This document shows positions 63,372-64,000 of a stretch of 64,000 nucleotides of DNA, one piece after another (the stretch's first letter is position 1; each line of letters begins with the position of its first letter). A program made the position numbers and the translations under genes. The notes below the pieces were generated by a model. The model saw only the letters and a program-made list of their open reading frames with translations, did not search any database and was not told the DNA's origin. The DNA lies in NCBI GenBank assembly GCA_963665505.1, contig OY762275.1, forward strand, positions 310,001 to 374,000. Direction: 5' to 3'. The stretch is from QANA01 sp963665505 (lineage in GTDB: Bacteria; Bacillota; Clostridia; Christensenellales; Christensenellaceae).

Positions 63372-63998
63372 ATGCCCAAAATAACCATGTATAATCAAGA
63401 CGGCAGCACCGCCGGAGAGATTGCCCTTTCCGATGCGGTATTCGGCGTCGATGTCAATCAATATGCGATACACGAAGTAGTCGTGGCCCAGCGGGCTGCA
63501 GCGCGTCAGGGAACCCAATCGGCGCTTACCCGTGGCGAGGTAAGAGGCGGGGGTATCAAACCGTGGCGCCAAAAAGGGACAGGGAGAGCCCGTCAGGGTT
63601 CTATCCGTGCGCCGCAATGGAGAAAAGGCGGCGTAGTATTTGCCCCAAAGCCGAGAGACTATACACAAAAAGTAAACAAGAAAGTCAAAACGCTTGCCAT
63701 GAAGAGCGTATTTTCCATGAAAGTGGCCGATAACGATCTGCTTGTGTTGAAAGAACTTGCATTGGAAGCCCCCAAGACGAAAGAGATTGTCAAATTGCTC
63801 GGGAAATTAAATGTTTCCGGCAAGGCGCTTATTCTGACAGACGAAAAAAACGAGGCTGTTTGCAGAGCCGTACGCAACCTTTTCGGGATCAATGCCGGCG
63901 TTGTAGGCGGCGTGGGAGTATACGACATTATGAATTGCGATAGCCTGATCCTTACAGAGGCGGCTGTCAAAAAGGTCGAGGAGGTTTATGCGCGGTGA
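63372..63998 (+). CDS. rplD: 50S ribosomal protein L4
   Basis: 208 residues; AAAGGAGGG before ATG. The long loop with VRGGGIKPWRQKGTGRARQG lines the exit tunnel. Complete, ending at the window edge. In gamma-proteobacteria L4 represses its own S10 operon; no such role is shown here. Confidence 0.98.
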   Translation: MPKITMYNQDGSTAGEIALSDAVFGVDVNQYAIHEVVVAQRAAARQGTQSALTRGEVRGGGIKPWRQKGTGRARQGSIRAPQWRKGGVVFAPKPRDYTQKVNKKVKTLAMKSVFSMKVADNDLLVLKELALEAPKTKEIVKLLGKLNVSGKALILTDEKNEAVCRAVRNLFGINAGVVGGVGVYDIMNCDSLILTEAAVKKVEEVYAR

Positions 63999-64000
63999 AA
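63995..64000 (+). CDS. rplW: 50S ribosomal protein L23, first codons only
   Basis: GTG AAA overlaps the rplD stop by 4 bp (GTGA) and lies 10 bp after GAGGAGG. In the S10 operon the gene after rplD is rplW. An ATG at 63988 is an alternative but is only 3 bp from the ribosome site. The rest is outside the window. Confidence 0.45.

Overview
This window looks like a piece of a Bacillota (Firmicutes) chromosome, most likely from class Clostridia. It carries the mnmE-mnmG-rsmG-noc-parA-parB block with two parS sites, then tilS-hpt-ftsH, glmU-pth-mfd-prsA-spoVT-spoVB-like, mazG-hup-rqcP, radA-yacL, rpoB-rpoC, the str operon (rpsL-rpsG-fusA-tuf) and the start of the S10 operon (rpsJ-rplC-rplD-rplW). 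TTG and GTG starts are common and usually follow clear Shine-Dalgarno sequences. A Christensenellales-like affiliation is only a guess. I see no rRNA, tRNA, insertion sequence, prophage or CRISPR array. Layout: 1-7.2 kb is the chromosome-segregation block. 7.2-9.1 kb is a minus-strand pair (CvpA-like membrane protein and a membrane-anchored propeller). 9.2-15.4 kb holds a CCA-adding enzyme, a hydrolase, a primosome pair (a DnaD-like protein with four DnaB_2-type repeats and a DnaI/DnaC-like loader), an acetyltransferase and an AIM24-family protein. 15.4-18.5 kb is a minus-strand Crp/Fnr-ABC importer operon. 18.7-26.5 kb runs from a PQQ-propeller protein through tilS-hpt-ftsH to a PHP phosphoesterase and a divergent prs. 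26.5-28.1 kb is a minus-strand nitroreductase/oxidoreductase pair. 28.3-38.5 kb carries mnmA-glmU-pth-mfd, a foldase lipoprotein, spoVT and a lipid-linked-precursor flippase. 38.6-41.7 kb is iscR-iscS-iscU and a ZIP transporter. 41.7-48.8 kb is mazG-hup-rqcP-ispDF-propeller-radA-yacL. 48.9-64 kb is the transcription/translation core. How the genes work together: ParA/ParB/parS/Noc organise the origin region. MnmE/MnmG, MnmA, TilS, CCA and Pth serve tRNA, with IscS/IscU likely supplying sulfur for MnmA. Housekeeping genes lie on the plus strand; the three minus-strand groups are accessory and are bounded by terminators or divergent promoters. The most interesting unexplained signals are RNA-level: a candidate three-way-junction leader before rpoB, at least five consecutive hairpins before rpsJ, and a possible short leader ORF before rpsL. 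Others are a roughly 120-residue acidic RpoB tail, a tuf gene with codon usage unlike its neighbours, a Prs with an altered PRPP loop, and the absence of several usual neighbours (disA, yabP/yabQ/divIC, rplK-rplA-rplJ-rplL, the L7Ae-like gene).
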